A stretch of 27,941 nucleotides of DNA from an uncultured Erwinia sp. (GCA_946221915.1 CAMIKG010000058.1:1-27941); one strand, 5' to 3'. Numbered from the stretch's first letter, positions 1 through 7,898 are shown. Notes: a model not told the origin generated them from the letters alone. Numbers and translations: made by a program.

Positions 1-18
1 AGCGCTGGCACTATCCGG

Positions 19-127
19 CTCCTCCCCCCATAAAATGGGGGGAGGCTGGGAGGGGGGAGCTGCCAGCTCCGTCTCTCAGCCGTTTGCTCCCCCTCCCTGA
101 CCCTCCGCCATTTTATGGGGGAGGGGA
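19..127. repeat. C/G-rich imperfect inverted repeat
   Basis: Two arms of about 40 bases face each other. The left arm (about 19-60) contains CCCCATAAAATGG and the right arm (about 86-127) contains its reverse complement CCATTTTATGGGG. Both arms continue into runs of G or C with several mismatches. The left arm also holds its own short palindrome (CCCCCCAT, AAA, ATGGGGGG). The whole could fold into a long hairpin between the AraC-type gene and whatever lies left of the window. There is no T-run, so it is not a typical terminator. An intergenic repeat element is the simplest reading. Confidence 0.6.
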
Positions 128-158
128 TCAGATCGGCGATACCGGTAAGAAACCGTGA

Positions 159-923
159 TCACCTGGCCGGGAAATAATCACTCGGTGCCACACCGAGGAT
201 GCGGCGGAACATGGCGCTAAAAGCACTGTGGCTGTCGTAGCCGAGATCAAGCGCCACCCGCAGCACCGTCTCCCCCTGCGCCAGTCGCGTCAGCGCCGCC
301 ATTAGCCTGGCACGTCTGACCCAGTCGCTAAATTGTAAGCCGGTTTCACGCTGGAAATGGCGCGCCAGCGTGCGGCTGCTGACGTTTAACCGCTGTGCGG
401 CCAGTTCCAGCGTCCAGCGCTCTCCGGGCATCTCACGAACTTGCTGACACAACTGCACCAGGCCGGGACTTTCCGGCTGCGGCAGATGAAACGGCAGCTC
501 GGCGATAACGCGCAGTTCATCAAGAATCAGTTCATAGATGCGTTCGGCGCGGCTGCCGGGCGCATAGCTTTCCGGCAGCGTCAGCGCGCTGATAATCAAT
601 TCGCGCAGCAGCGGTGATACCTGCACGACCTGACAGCTGGCGGGTAAATCTGCACGCGCCAGCGGATCGATAAACAGCGTGCGTGCCGCCACCTGCCCGG
701 TGATCTGCAGCGCATGCTCGACGCCGGCAGGCACCCAGACGCCGCGCCCAGGCGGCACTATCCAGTTCCCCTGCACCGTCTCCACCCGCACCACTCCACT
801 CAGGCTGTGAATCAGCTGGGCACAGTTATGGTGATGCCAGGGTTCGCAATCACCGTGCTGGTAATCGTGGGCATAGGGGATCAGTGGACGCGTGGCAAAA
901 GAGAAGTCGACCCTGGCTGTCAT
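159..923 (-). CDS. AraC-family transcriptional regulator, NimR-like
   Basis: A transcription factor with an N-terminal cupin-like sensor and a C-terminal AraC DNA-binding domain. The sensor part shows the histidine-rich WHHH segment and the PPGRGVWVPAGVEH motif typical of cupin AraC regulators such as E. coli NimR (YeaM). The last 90 residues carry two helix-turn-helix units: LELAAQRLNVSSRTLARHF, then ALDLGYDSHSAFSAMFRR. I chose the ATG at 921-923 (254 aa), with GGAA a few bases upstream, because the protein then begins just before the conserved FATRPL segment. Starts at 962 (ATG) or 983 (GTG) would add 13 or 20 residues. Members of this family often repress a neighbouring efflux gene, but no such transporter is visible here, so the target is unknown. 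Confidence 0.85.
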   Translation of the reverse strand: MTARVDFSFATRPLIPYAHDYQHGDCEPWHHHNCAQLIHSLSGVVRVETVQGNWIVPPGRGVWVPAGVEHALQITGQVAARTLFIDPLARADLPASCQVVQVSPLLRELIISALTLPESYAPGSRAERIYELILDELRVIAELPFHLPQPESPGLVQLCQQVREMPGERWTLELAAQRLNVSSRTLARHFQRETGLQFSDWVRRARLMAALTRLAQGETVLRVALDLGYDSHSAFSAMFRRILGVAPSDYFPAR

Positions 924-1188
924 TGTTGCTGTTCCGTCAAGAGTGAGGCTTAACCATAGCATTGCCTGCGAGGGAATTATCACTAGCCAATAAAAAATTT
1001 CGCATGTAATGAGTAAATGATTACCGCAGACGTATTTTACGAATACTCTTCATTGTAAAAATAAATAGTTATAAAAACGGATAAGGAATTACTTCCCTAA
1101 TAAAAACACTAACCAACCTATAATAAATCGCATTCTATTTATTATTCATAAAAACCAAAAGCAACGCGTTATATTTCATCAATAAACT
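924..1188. other. AT-rich intergenic region between AraC-type gene and symE-like gene
   Basis: About 265 bases, much richer in A and T than the flanking genes. It holds the promoters of the AraC-type gene (leftward) and probably of the symE-like/rpn pair (rightward). A weak hairpin can be drawn between ATTTTAC (1034-1040) and GTAAAAAT (1055-1062). I see no gene here. In E. coli symE the antisense RNA SymR overlaps the 5' end of the gene. Such an RNA could exist here, but I cannot support one from the sequence. Confidence 0.5.
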
Positions 1189-1491
1189 TTGGAAGCATTC
1201 CCGCAATTCACTAAAACGCCGATATTTTTTCTCGCTCACACTGGTTATTATCACAGCCAATATAACGCGATGCGAATATGGTGGAACACATCCGCAGGAT
1301 TTAGCCACGGGACGATGCTGGATATTCGCGTGATGCCTCATTGTCTGGTGATTACCACCCGGCAACCAGAGCAGGACGACCCGGAATTTATTAAATCACT
1401 GCGTAAGCTTTCCGCCCGCAAACAACAACAGGTGGCTGACATTATCGCCGCAATTATCGACAAACATTTGCCGAATAGCGCAGAACGTTAA
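1189..1491 (+). CDS. SymE-like toxin, possibly 5'-decayed
   Basis: The C-terminal two thirds match the SymE family. AGFSHGTMLDIRVMPHCLVIT corresponds to the AGFxxGTxVDVxVMxGCIVLT block of E. coli SymE, and LRKLSARKQQQV matches its LSARKQxQV tail. E. coli SymE is an SOS-induced toxin with an AbrB/MazE-type fold, normally held down by the antisense RNA SymR. The longest frame starts at a TTG with no visible Shine-Dalgarno, and a TAA stands directly upstream at 1183-1185. The first in-frame ATG is at 1270, inside the conserved domain. The usual segment before AGF (xLKGxWLxx) is diverged here (MRIWWNTS). The gene may therefore be a remnant or use a rare start. The Rpn gene follows 36 bases later in the same direction, so the two may be cotranscribed. 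Confidence 0.65.
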   Translation: MEAFPQFTKTPIFFLAHTGYYHSQYNAMRIWWNTSAGFSHGTMLDIRVMPHCLVITTRQPEQDDPEFIKSLRKLSARKQQQVADIIAAIIDKHLPNSAER

Positions 1492-1527
1492 TCTCATCTT
1501 TAGTGTGCAACCAATGGATTGATTGCT

Positions 1528-2445
1528 ATGACCAACCACTCATCACCTCCCGCTTACCCCGCGTCACACGATGCCGTATTTAAGAGCTTTTTGTCCGATC
1601 CGGCAACCGCACGAGATTTCATGACGTTACACCTGCCTGACGCGCTACGCGCAGCCTGTGACCTGACCACCCTGGAGTTAAAACCTGCCAGTTTTATTGA
1701 AGACGACTTACGTCCCTACTTCAGCGATATCCTCTGGTCAGTGAAAACCACGCGTGGCGATGGTTATATCCATGTTCTGATCGAACATCAGAGTACGCCA
1801 GATAAATACATGGCATTCCGCTTATTACGCTACGCGATTGCCGCCATGCAAAATCATCTGCAAGCCGGTAACGAAACGCTGCCGCTGGTCATCCCGGTGC
1901 TGTTTTACCAGGGGGCACGCTCGCCTTATCCCTGGTCCATGGACTGGCGCAACCTGTGCTGCGAACCGGAGCTGGCACGCCAGCTCTATGGTGGCGACTT
2001 TCCTCTGGTCGATATCACGGTGATAGCGGATACGGAGATCGGCCAGCATCGCCATATGGCCGCACTGACCCTGATCCAGAAGCATATCCGCCAGCGTAAC
2101 CTGATGACGATGCTGGATAAGCTGACCGCCGTGCTGCTGACGAAATTTGTCACCAGACAACAATTGATAACGCTGGTAAACTATCTCTTGCAGGCAGGCC
2201 AGGCACCGGATGCTGCCACTTTTGTCCGCGAACTGGCGCGGCGAGTCCCACAACATGGAGAGGAAATCATGGGCACCATTGCGAAACAGCTGAAAAAAAT
2301 AGGCCGTGATGAAGGTTTTAGAGAAGGCCGCCTGGAAGAGGCGTTAAAAATCGCCTTCAACCTGCTGCAATACGGCCTCGACATCACAACTGTAAAGCAA
2401 ATGACCGGCTTATCCGAAGATCAGCTAAAGCAACTTAATCATTAG
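1528..2445 (+). CDS. Rpn family recombination-promoting nuclease (PD-(D/E)XK)
   Basis: A 305-aa protein of the Rpn/YhgA-like (transposase_31) family, whose E. coli members are DNA endonucleases that raise recombination and can act as toxic anti-phage proteins. It begins with the family signature HDAVFKSFLSDPATARDF (about residues 14-31). The nuclease core is visible as D67 in YFSDILW and E86-x-Q88 in VLIEHQS, the acidic and E-x-Q elements of the PD-(D/E)XK site. The C-terminal 60 residues form a helical region (GRDEGFREGRLEEALKIA), as in other Rpn proteins. The ATG at 1528 has only a weak GGA upstream. A much better ribosome site lies inside the gene before the ATG at 2269. Earlier TTG starts are possible but not needed. 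Confidence 0.88.
   Translation: MTNHSSPPAYPASHDAVFKSFLSDPATARDFMTLHLPDALRAACDLTTLELKPASFIEDDLRPYFSDILWSVKTTRGDGYIHVLIEHQSTPDKYMAFRLLRYAIAAMQNHLQAGNETLPLVIPVLFYQGARSPYPWSMDWRNLCCEPELARQLYGGDFPLVDITVIADTEIGQHRHMAALTLIQKHIRQRNLMTMLDKLTAVLLTKFVTRQQLITLVNYLLQAGQAPDAATFVRELARRVPQHGEEIMGTIAKQLKKIGRDEGFREGRLEEALKIAFNLLQYGLDITTVKQMTGLSEDQLKQLNH
2269..2445 (+). CDS. Candidate intragenic RpnS-type antitoxin (in-frame internal start)
   Basis: Within rpn, an in-frame ATG at 2269 (residue 248 of the long protein) is preceded by GGAGAGGA at 2257-2264, a far better Shine-Dalgarno than that of the full-length gene. Translation from here would give a 58-aa protein equal to the C-terminal domain, beginning MGTIAKQLKKIG. 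For E. coli Rpn proteins it is established that a short in-frame product of the same gene (RpnS) binds and blocks the long toxic nuclease. Size, position and the strong internal site all fit that arrangement. That this start is used is an inference; I see no separate promoter. Confidence 0.6.
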   Translation: MGTIAKQLKKIGRDEGFREGRLEEALKIAFNLLQYGLDITTVKQMTGLSEDQLKQLNH

Positions 2446-2468
2446 CTGTCAGGCATCTGGCACCAGTG

Positions 2469-2492
2469 AGCGTCATAGCGTTGCTATGCGCT
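2469..2492 (+). terminator. Hairpin after rpn, possible terminator
   Basis: AGCGTCATAGC pairs with GCTATGCGCT across a GTT loop, with one bulged base. It starts 24 bases after the rpn stop. The bases that follow (GTTCTGT) contain few T, so factor-independent termination would be weak. Confidence 0.35.
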
Positions 2493-2529
2493 GTTCTGTA
2501 AAAGCCGCCAGCTCAAAGCAAATTTGCAT

Positions 2530-2564
2530 AAAAAAAACCCTCTTCCCCAGCGAGAGAAGAGGGT
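2530..2564 (-). terminator. Rho-independent terminator (leftward), probably for aer
   Basis: On the minus strand a 9-bp stem (ACCCTCTTC at 2556-2564, GAAGAGGGT at 2537-2545) is followed by eight T (2530-2537 read on the minus strand). This is a textbook intrinsic terminator for leftward transcription. The aer stop codon is about 207 bases upstream and no other leftward gene is recognised between them. Confidence 0.8.
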
Positions 2565-2567
2565 AAA

Positions 2568-2613
2568 CGATTACATCACTTCACGGAAATCGATTACATC
2601 ACTTTCGGAACGT
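2568..2613. repeat. Two-copy 23-bp direct repeat in aer 3' region
   Basis: CGATTACATCACTT occurs at 2568-2581 and again at 2591-2604, a period of 23 bases, with CGGAA following in each copy at slightly different spacing. The rest of 2565-2771 shows no convincing gene. A short leftward open frame ends near 2650, but I do not recognise its product and it lacks a good start. The stretch may be the 3' untranslated part of aer or a decayed gene. Confidence 0.5.
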
Positions 2614-2771
2614 CAACTACGTGATACCAGCTACGACTACCTTTACCACAACAACAACATATTCACTGCACTTACCGCCTGCAGAACAACGCTATCCTGC
2701 AAGCCAGCGACAATATCTTTAGCATGTGCCACGCATAAAGCGATCACGCCCCTGCGTCGCACAACTTACCA

Positions 2772-4316
2772 TTAGCGAAATACGCTGATGGCTTCCACCA
2801 GACGAGTCGCCTGACGCGCCATGCGATCAGAAGCTTCCGCCCCTTCCTGGACGCGCGCCGCATTTTGATGGGTAATATGATCGAGGTCTTCCACTGCCAG
2901 ACTGACTTCGGACAACGCCGTCGCCTGCTCCGCTGTCGCAGAGCTGATCTGCGCGATCAGCGCCGTCACGTTCTGCACCTGGTCAACAATGTCCTGCATG
3001 GTTTTGCCAGCATCATTGACATGTTCAGTACCGACTCTCACCCGCGATGCGCTGGTTTCAACCAGATGCTTGATTTCACTGGCCGCGCTGGCGCTGCGCT
3101 GCGCCAGACTGCGCACTTCACCTGCCACCACCGCAAAGCCTTTACCCTGCTCACCGGCGCGCGCCGCTTCCACCGCCGCGTTCAGCGCCAGAATATTGGT
3201 CTGGAAGGCGATACCATCAATTACGCTGGTAATATTGGCGATCTTCGCAGAACTGTCAGCGATCTCCGCCATCATTTTCACCATATCATCCATCGCTTCG
3301 CCACCCTTCAGCGCCGCCTGGCTGGTGGAAATCGACAGCTTATTCACTTCCGCCGCAGTTTCCGTATTGCTCTTCACGGTCGCCGTCATTTCATTCATCG
3401 TGGCAGCGGTTTGCTGCACATTCGCGGCCGCCTGTTCGGTACGGCGGCTGAGATCGTTATTGCCCTGCGCAATGGAATCACTGGCGCCCAGCACATTAAT
3501 CGCCTGGCCGCTGACATCATCCACCAGCCAGCGGAACATCAGTCCCAGCTGCCCAATGGCGCGCAGTGTCATGCCCACTTCGTCTACCCGATCCATCTGC
3601 TCCACCTGATTGCTGTTACCGGTGGCAACGCTGAGCGCCTGCTGGCACACGCGTTCGATCGGACGGGAAATCTGATGCTCCAGCCACGCGCCAGTCAGTA
3701 ACAGCAGCACGGCCATCAGCGCGGTAAACGCGGCCACATGGCCCGCTGCCAGTCCCAGCAGCCAGACGCCCAGCACAGAAACTGGCAACAGCGTCAGCAG
3801 CGTGCTGCGAATACGCCAGCGCAGCGGTAAGGTTTTCAACAGTGAACGCCAGCGCATCGCGCCGGTACGCACAATCAACCCTTTATGGAAGCGGCGATTA
3901 CCCGCGCGACCTTCACGAAATTCGCGGTAGAGTTGTTCCGTCTGCTGAACCTCTTCCACCGACGGCTGGGTGCGCACCGACATATAGCCGCGCACGCTAC
4001 CGTTGCGCACCACCGGGATAGCATTGGCGCGCACCCAGTAGTGATCGCCATTCTGGCGGCGGTTCTTCACCAGTGCGGTCCAGGGCTCTCCCTGCTTCAG
4101 CGTTGACCACATATCGGCAAACGCCTCCGGCGGCATATCCGGATGACGCACCATGTTATGGGGCTGCCCGTTGATTTCCTCAGGGGTAAAGCCACTGACC
4201 TCAATAAATGAATCATTGGCGTAGGTGATATAGCTATTGAGGTCGGTGGTGGACATCAACGTCGCATTGTTGTCGAACACATACTGTTGCTGTGTGACAG
4301 GTTGATTATTACGCAT
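2772..4316 (-). CDS. aer: Aerotaxis receptor Aer (PAS-HAMP methyl-accepting protein)
   Basis: A 514-aa redox-sensing chemoreceptor that reports electron-transport status to CheA/CheW through an FAD-binding PAS domain. The PAS domain (about residues 15-115) is very close to E. coli Aer. It includes LMSTTDLxSYIT, GQPHNMVRHPDMP and KNRRQNGDHYWVRANA, and W70 falls at the same number as in E. coli. A hydrophobic hairpin (about 170-210) anchors it to the inner membrane, followed by the HAMP region (ISRPIERV). The C-terminal half is the coiled-coil signalling domain with the invariant tip AFQTNILALNAAVEAARAGEQ. It ends SVFR, without the NWETF tether, as expected for Aer. I chose the ATG at 4314-4316, with AGGA 8 bases upstream, over an ATG 8 codons earlier. 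A sigma-28-like promoter lies upstream. Confidence 0.95.
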   Translation of the reverse strand: MRNNQPVTQQQYVFDNNATLMSTTDLNSYITYANDSFIEVSGFTPEEINGQPHNMVRHPDMPPEAFADMWSTLKQGEPWTALVKNRRQNGDHYWVRANAIPVVRNGSVRGYMSVRTQPSVEEVQQTEQLYREFREGRAGNRRFHKGLIVRTGAMRWRSLLKTLPLRWRIRSTLLTLLPVSVLGVWLLGLAAGHVAAFTALMAVLLLLTGAWLEHQISRPIERVCQQALSVATGNSNQVEQMDRVDEVGMTLRAIGQLGLMFRWLVDDVSGQAINVLGASDSIAQGNNDLSRRTEQAAANVQQTAATMNEMTATVKSNTETAAEVNKLSISTSQAALKGGEAMDDMVKMMAEIADSSAKIANITSVIDGIAFQTNILALNAAVEAARAGEQGKGFAVVAGEVRSLAQRSASAASEIKHLVETSASRVRVGTEHVNDAGKTMQDIVDQVQNVTALIAQISSATAEQATALSEVSLAVEDLDHITHQNAARVQEGAEASDRMARQATRLVEAISVFR

Positions 4317-4374
4317 AGTATGGTCCTTGAATGCGCGCACGGGGTTACGGTGAAATGGTTCACCTTTGTTTATA

Positions 4375-4402
4375 GTTTCGGCGCTAACAAAAAGGAACTT
4401 TA
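4375..4402 (-). promoter_or_regulatory. Putative sigma-28 (FliA) promoter of aer
   Basis: On the minus strand TAAAGTTC (4402-4395) and GCCGAAAC (4382-4375) stand 16 bases apart when counted from TAAA to GCCG. The FliA consensus is TAAAGTTT, 11 bases, GCCGATAA. The -35 has 7 of 8 matches and the -10 has 6 of 8, with a spacer one base longer than ideal. The -10 lies about 60 bases before the aer ATG. aer belongs to the FliA regulon in E. coli, which supports the call. Confidence 0.6.
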
Positions 4403-4539
4403 GTATCGCAGAGAAAATATTTCGTCATGGGTGTAACGCTGTAAATACAGGGGAAAAAAGATTTCTTTCACGCAAAGTGATTGTTAGCGGGCAAGCCATT
4501 TTATTAAGCGGTGATTTAGAGTAAATAAAATGTATGTTA

Positions 4540-4566
4540 TCCCGCGCCGCACAAGGCCGCGCGGGA
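4540..4566 (-). terminator. Hairpin downstream of AT1, possible terminator
   Basis: TCCCGCGC (4540-4547) pairs with GCGCGGGA (4559-4566). It lies 12 bases beyond the AT1 stop codon on the minus strand. No T-run follows directly (TAACATACATTTT), so it may act as a weak terminator or an mRNA 3' end stabiliser. Confidence 0.45.
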
Positions 4567-4577
4567 ATTTGCCTTAA

Positions 4578-7500
4578 TCAGAACTGCCAGCGTACACCAG
4601 CGTTATAACGCCATCCCTTGGCGCCGCTGTCGCCGACTTCCCGGCGATAATCAGCTTCCGCATAGAACGCCAGGTCGTTTTTCACATTCACCGTTGCCCC
4701 TGCACCCACTTCCCACATCTGGCCAAAGCGGCCGCTTTCAAAGGTGTGACTGGCGCCGCCGCTTTCCGCCCCCACCCGCGTCTTCGCGCTGCCGCCCCAG
4801 CCATGGTAGTAGTTGGTGCGCAGCCACGGGGTAAACAGATGCCCGCGGCCATCGCTCCAGCTGCGGTCAGCTTTTACGCCGACGCGGCCGACGGTCTGAC
4901 CGTAGCTGTCATACTGCACCCGCGCGCCATGCTGGTCGGTAAAATCATCCATGCTCAGGCGCATATAGGTCAGCTGCGCCTGCGGCTCCAGGCGTACCTC
5001 GTTCTGCAGCGTGAAGGGATAGCCGGTTTCCACTGAGGCGCTCCAGCCACGCGCTTTCAGTTTACCGACCGTTTTCTGCCGGCTGACGTCGGTTTCGCCA
5101 CGGTGCCAGTCGTAGCCCAGTGAACCGTCAACGTAGAAGCCGTTGTCACGCAGCCAGGTGCTGTACAGCGCGATGCTGTCGCTGTTAAACACCGTTCTGC
5201 TGAAGCCATCGACCGCGTGCGGCGTCAGTTTGGTTCGCCCACGGGTATACGCCAGCCCGCCGCGCAGGCTGTCGTTTGGCCCCTCCAGTTTCACCACATT
5301 GCCGCCAACCTGCAGCGCGTTGTAATCAATATCGAGGTTATAGCCAAAGTTTTTAAAGCTGAGGTCGCTTTTATGCTCCAGCGTGGAGCCGACATAGCGC
5401 ACAAACATTTCACCGCCCACGCCATTGTCATACGCTTTTTGCTGCCGCAGATCGCCGAGGCGTTTATGCAGATCGTCGATTATCGCCGCGGTGTAGTAGG
5501 CCAGGCCGACCGGCGCGGTGATATAGGACGGCACCTGCGGGATCACGGCTAAACGCCGGTTTTCTCCGCCTGCGCCACCTCCGCCGGTGCTGCCATCTTC
5601 GCTGATATAGCTGTTCGCCAGCCGGTAGTCCCAAAACTGGTTATCCGTGCCAGTGCGACTCTGACTGGCATCGCTGCTGCCGGGCGCAAAGCTGTATAAA
5701 TCGTAGCGCCACGGGCCTGCGGCGGCATAACCCCCGAGCAGCGCAAAGCTGTCTGCCGCCGCCGTTCCGGCGACCTGCGCCACGGAGAGCCCTTCATTGC
5801 TGTCGGCGATGCCGTTGTTGTTGGTGTCAGTCAGTGCGCCGCTGCTGCCGCTGGCGGCGGTGATATCGAGGAAAGTGGTGCCGGTGGCATTGCCCAGCAC
5901 CTGCAGGTTATCGGTCGCCTGGTTGCTCAGGGGGCCGCCTTCATTCAGGCGCGCCATCAGCCGGGCGATACCGGCAGCGGAATTCAGGTCGCCGTTAATC
6001 ACCAGCGTGTTACCCGGTGAGCCACCGCCGTTGGTCAGATCCAGCGTGCCGCTGTTATTCACAGTGCCGTTAATCACCGGATGCACGTTATCCCCGGCAT
6101 ACAGCGTGGAGCTGCCATCAATATTGACCTCACTGCCCGCCAGCTGCAGGTTATCGGTCAGCGTCCACTGGCTGCCGGCTAAGTTAATCGTGTTCCAGCC
6201 TGCGCCAAGGTTAACGCCTTTTGCCGGGTCATCGTCACTGAATGACCCACCACGGCCGGTGATTTGCGTCAACGTCAGCGTGTTGCTTTCGTTGCCTTCC
6301 TCGCTGGTGATATGACGGGTAGTGCTGAGATCGACATTCTGTACCAGGGCGTTATTGTTGCCCGCCCCGAGCGTCAGGCTGCCGTTCAGGCTGCCGCCGC
6401 TCCAGTTGATGGTATCGTCACCGTCGCCGGTGCTGACATCACCGACTACTGCGCCGCCGGTCAGCGACACCACATCATTGCCGCTGCCCATGGCTATCGC
6501 GCTGTATACTGCGTCCGCCGCTGCGATCGTACCGGAGTTAGTAAGCTGGACATTGGCGCTGTCATCTCTTAAATCAACAACCGGAGACGACAGACTTTGC
6601 GAGCGTAATTCACCGCTGTTGTCGACGATAGTTGCTGTTCCGCTGATGAGCGCCGGACCACCTGCCGTATTATTAATATTAACCCTGGCAGCAGTTGAAA
6701 CCGCGCCGGTAGTATTAGCAACGATACCCGCACCATCTGAACCACTTAGATTGATCAGGTAGCCGCTACCCAACGAGAAAGCATGATTGGCGGTTACGTC
6801 ATTACCATCCAGGTCTACATCCGTGAACTTGACCCCGGAACCTGGACCTGTAACCGTGATCGTAGCGTCGCCTGCGTCCAGCGAAGAAGCCGAGCGGATA
6901 CCAGCTCCGTTACCTTCATTGATGATGCCAAGGTTATTCAGAGAGACGGTATTGGTCTCTGAACGGTTATCCAGGCCATTGCCAGTACCTGAGCTACTGA
7001 TATTGATGTTGGTATCAAAGACGGAGAGCGCAGCATTCGTGCCATTAAGTAAAATACCCTGGGCATTGCCACTGGCGTTAATAACCGCTTTAGCTGGGTC
7101 TGGGGCGGCATCACTGCGCCCTAATATCAGTTGGCTACCGCTACCCACTCTTATTCCGGCGCTATCGGCAGCAGTACCCGCCACATTGATAGTCCCTCCC
7201 CTGACATTAGTAATTCCCCCATTTTGCACATCTATCCCGGTGCCATTGGCGATAGTCATGGAGGAGTTATTGATGATATCGCCACCATTAAGAACCCGAA
7301 TACCTGTGCCGTTTGCTTCAGAAAGATCGAGAGAACTCTCTGGCGTTAAGGTTAATCTGGCGCCATTTTGTACGCTATAACCAGTAGCATTCAGGCCATC
7401 AGAATCGATATGAGCACTACTTATCACGGTAGCAGTTGCAGACTCCCCAGTAGGCGAGCCAGAAGTAAGATTAGACGCTGCGTTATCAACAATCACACCG

Positions 7501-7898
7501 ATACTGCCATCACCATCCACGTCAATATCCGTTTCTTCTGACAAGATTCCTGTCGCTCCATTCTCTATACGAAGCGCTGCCGTATTAGGGCCATCCAGAG
7601 TAAACCCGAATGACTCAAGGTTTAGGGTAGTATTCGTGCCTGAAACAAGGAATCCCATCGAATTCTCGGCGGTGGCGGTGATACTATTGCTTCCAGTAAA
7701 CGTCAACCGTGCGCCGTCATACAAAAGATAACCAATATCCTCAAAGCCAGGATTACTGGAATCCAGATCCAGATTCACATCTGCCACATTTTCCTCTACC
7801 GCATTGTATTGATTTCTGTAAGCCGGTGTCGCTGAGATAATAAAAGGTACTGCCCAGACCGAGAGTATTGCTATCGTGATAACATTTAATTTAGCCAT
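4578..7898 (-). CDS. Type Va autotransporter adhesin-like protein AT1
   Basis: A 1106-aa secreted and surface-anchored protein. It starts with a signal peptide (KLNVITIAILSVWAVPF). Next comes a repetitive beta-helix-type passenger rich in N, G, S and T (about 30-650). An autochaperone-like segment follows with an EF-hand-like loop DTNNNGIADSNE (691-702), then a glycine-rich linker. The LAYYTAAIIDDLHKRLGDLR helix comes next, and a C-terminal beta-barrel of about 270 residues ends in RWQF with the expected terminal Phe. I chose the ATG at 7896-7898 because GGAGG lies 7 bases upstream and both paralogues start with MAK. Residues about 496-1084 are encoded by DNA that appears identical to AT2. 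The passenger's N-terminal half is diverged. The ligand is unknown; adhesion or aggregation is the family expectation. Confidence 0.9.
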   Translation of the reverse strand: MAKLNVITIAILSVWAVPFIISATPAYRNQYNAVEENVADVNLDLDSSNPGFEDIGYLLYDGARLTFTGSNSITATAENSMGFLVSGTNTTLNLESFGFTLDGPNTAALRIENGATGILSEETDIDVDGDGSIGVIVDNAASNLTSGSPTGESATATVISSAHIDSDGLNATGYSVQNGARLTLTPESSLDLSEANGTGIRVLNGGDIINNSSMTIANGTGIDVQNGGITNVRGGTINVAGTAADSAGIRVGSGSQLILGRSDAAPDPAKAVINASGNAQGILLNGTNAALSVFDTNINISSSGTGNGLDNRSETNTVSLNNLGIINEGNGAGIRSASSLDAGDATITVTGPGSGVKFTDVDLDGNDVTANHAFSLGSGYLINLSGSDGAGIVANTTGAVSTAARVNINNTAGGPALISGTATIVDNSGELRSQSLSSPVVDLRDDSANVQLTNSGTIAAADAVYSAIAMGSGNDVVSLTGGAVVGDVSTGDGDDTINWSGGSLNGSLTLGAGNNNALVQNVDLSTTRHITSEEGNESNTLTLTQITGRGGSFSDDDPAKGVNLGAGWNTINLAGSQWTLTDNLQLAGSEVNIDGSSTLYAGDNVHPVINGTVNNSGTLDLTNGGGSPGNTLVINGDLNSAAGIARLMARLNEGGPLSNQATDNLQVLGNATGTTFLDITAASGSSGALTDTNNNGIADSNEGLSVAQVAGTAAADSFALLGGYAAAGPWRYDLYSFAPGSSDASQSRTGTDNQFWDYRLANSYISEDGSTGGGGAGGENRRLAVIPQVPSYITAPVGLAYYTAAIIDDLHKRLGDLRQQKAYDNGVGGEMFVRYVGSTLEHKSDLSFKNFGYNLDIDYNALQVGGNVVKLEGPNDSLRGGLAYTRGRTKLTPHAVDGFSRTVFNSDSIALYSTWLRDNGFYVDGSLGYDWHRGETDVSRQKTVGKLKARGWSASVETGYPFTLQNEVRLEPQAQLTYMRLSMDDFTDQHGARVQYDSYGQTVGRVGVKADRSWSDGRGHLFTPWLRTNYYHGWGGSAKTRVGAESGGASHTFESGRFGQMWEVGAGATVNVKNDLAFYAEADYRREVGDSGAKGWRYNAGVRWQF
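4648..6413 (-). repeat. 1766-bp repeat, copy 1 (3' half of AT1)
   Basis: This stretch aligns without gaps to 8324-10089 at a constant offset of 3676 bases, and I found no mismatch by eye. Identity breaks sharply at both ends. The 70 bases to the left differ at about 11 positions. To the right, synonymous changes start at 6414 (GGTA against GGTG). It encodes the end of the passenger, the autochaperone region, the linker and most of the barrel. Recent gene conversion or duplication is the likely cause. Confidence 0.85.
5793..5828 (-). other. EF-hand-like calcium-binding loop codons in AT1
   Basis: Encodes the 12-residue loop DTNNNGIADSNE. It has D at 1, N at 3 and 5, G at 6, a hydrophobic residue at 7, D at 9 and E at 12, a canonical EF-hand/dockerin-type pattern. 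It sits just before GLSVAQVAG of the autochaperone-like segment. AT2 has the same loop at 9469-9504 and AT3 a variant at 13289-13324. Confidence 0.6.

Noticed and set aside
1519..1527. TTG at 1519 as the rpn start
   Set aside because: It adds only three residues before the ATG at 1528 and has no better ribosome site. ATG is the simpler choice.
2865..3701. Plus-strand frames over aer
   Set aside because: They are shadows of the aer coding sequence, which has an unmistakable Aer protein sequence on the minus strand.
6414..6470. RTX-type calcium repeats in GDGDDTINW of AT1/AT2
   Set aside because: The motif occurs once and is not a tandem nonapeptide array. It is more likely part of the beta-helix repeat.
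4746..6572. Many plus-strand open frames opposite AT1, AT2 and AT3
   Set aside because: They lie antisense to strongly supported coding sequence, lack ribosome sites, and are duplicated only because the AT1/AT2 DNA is duplicated.
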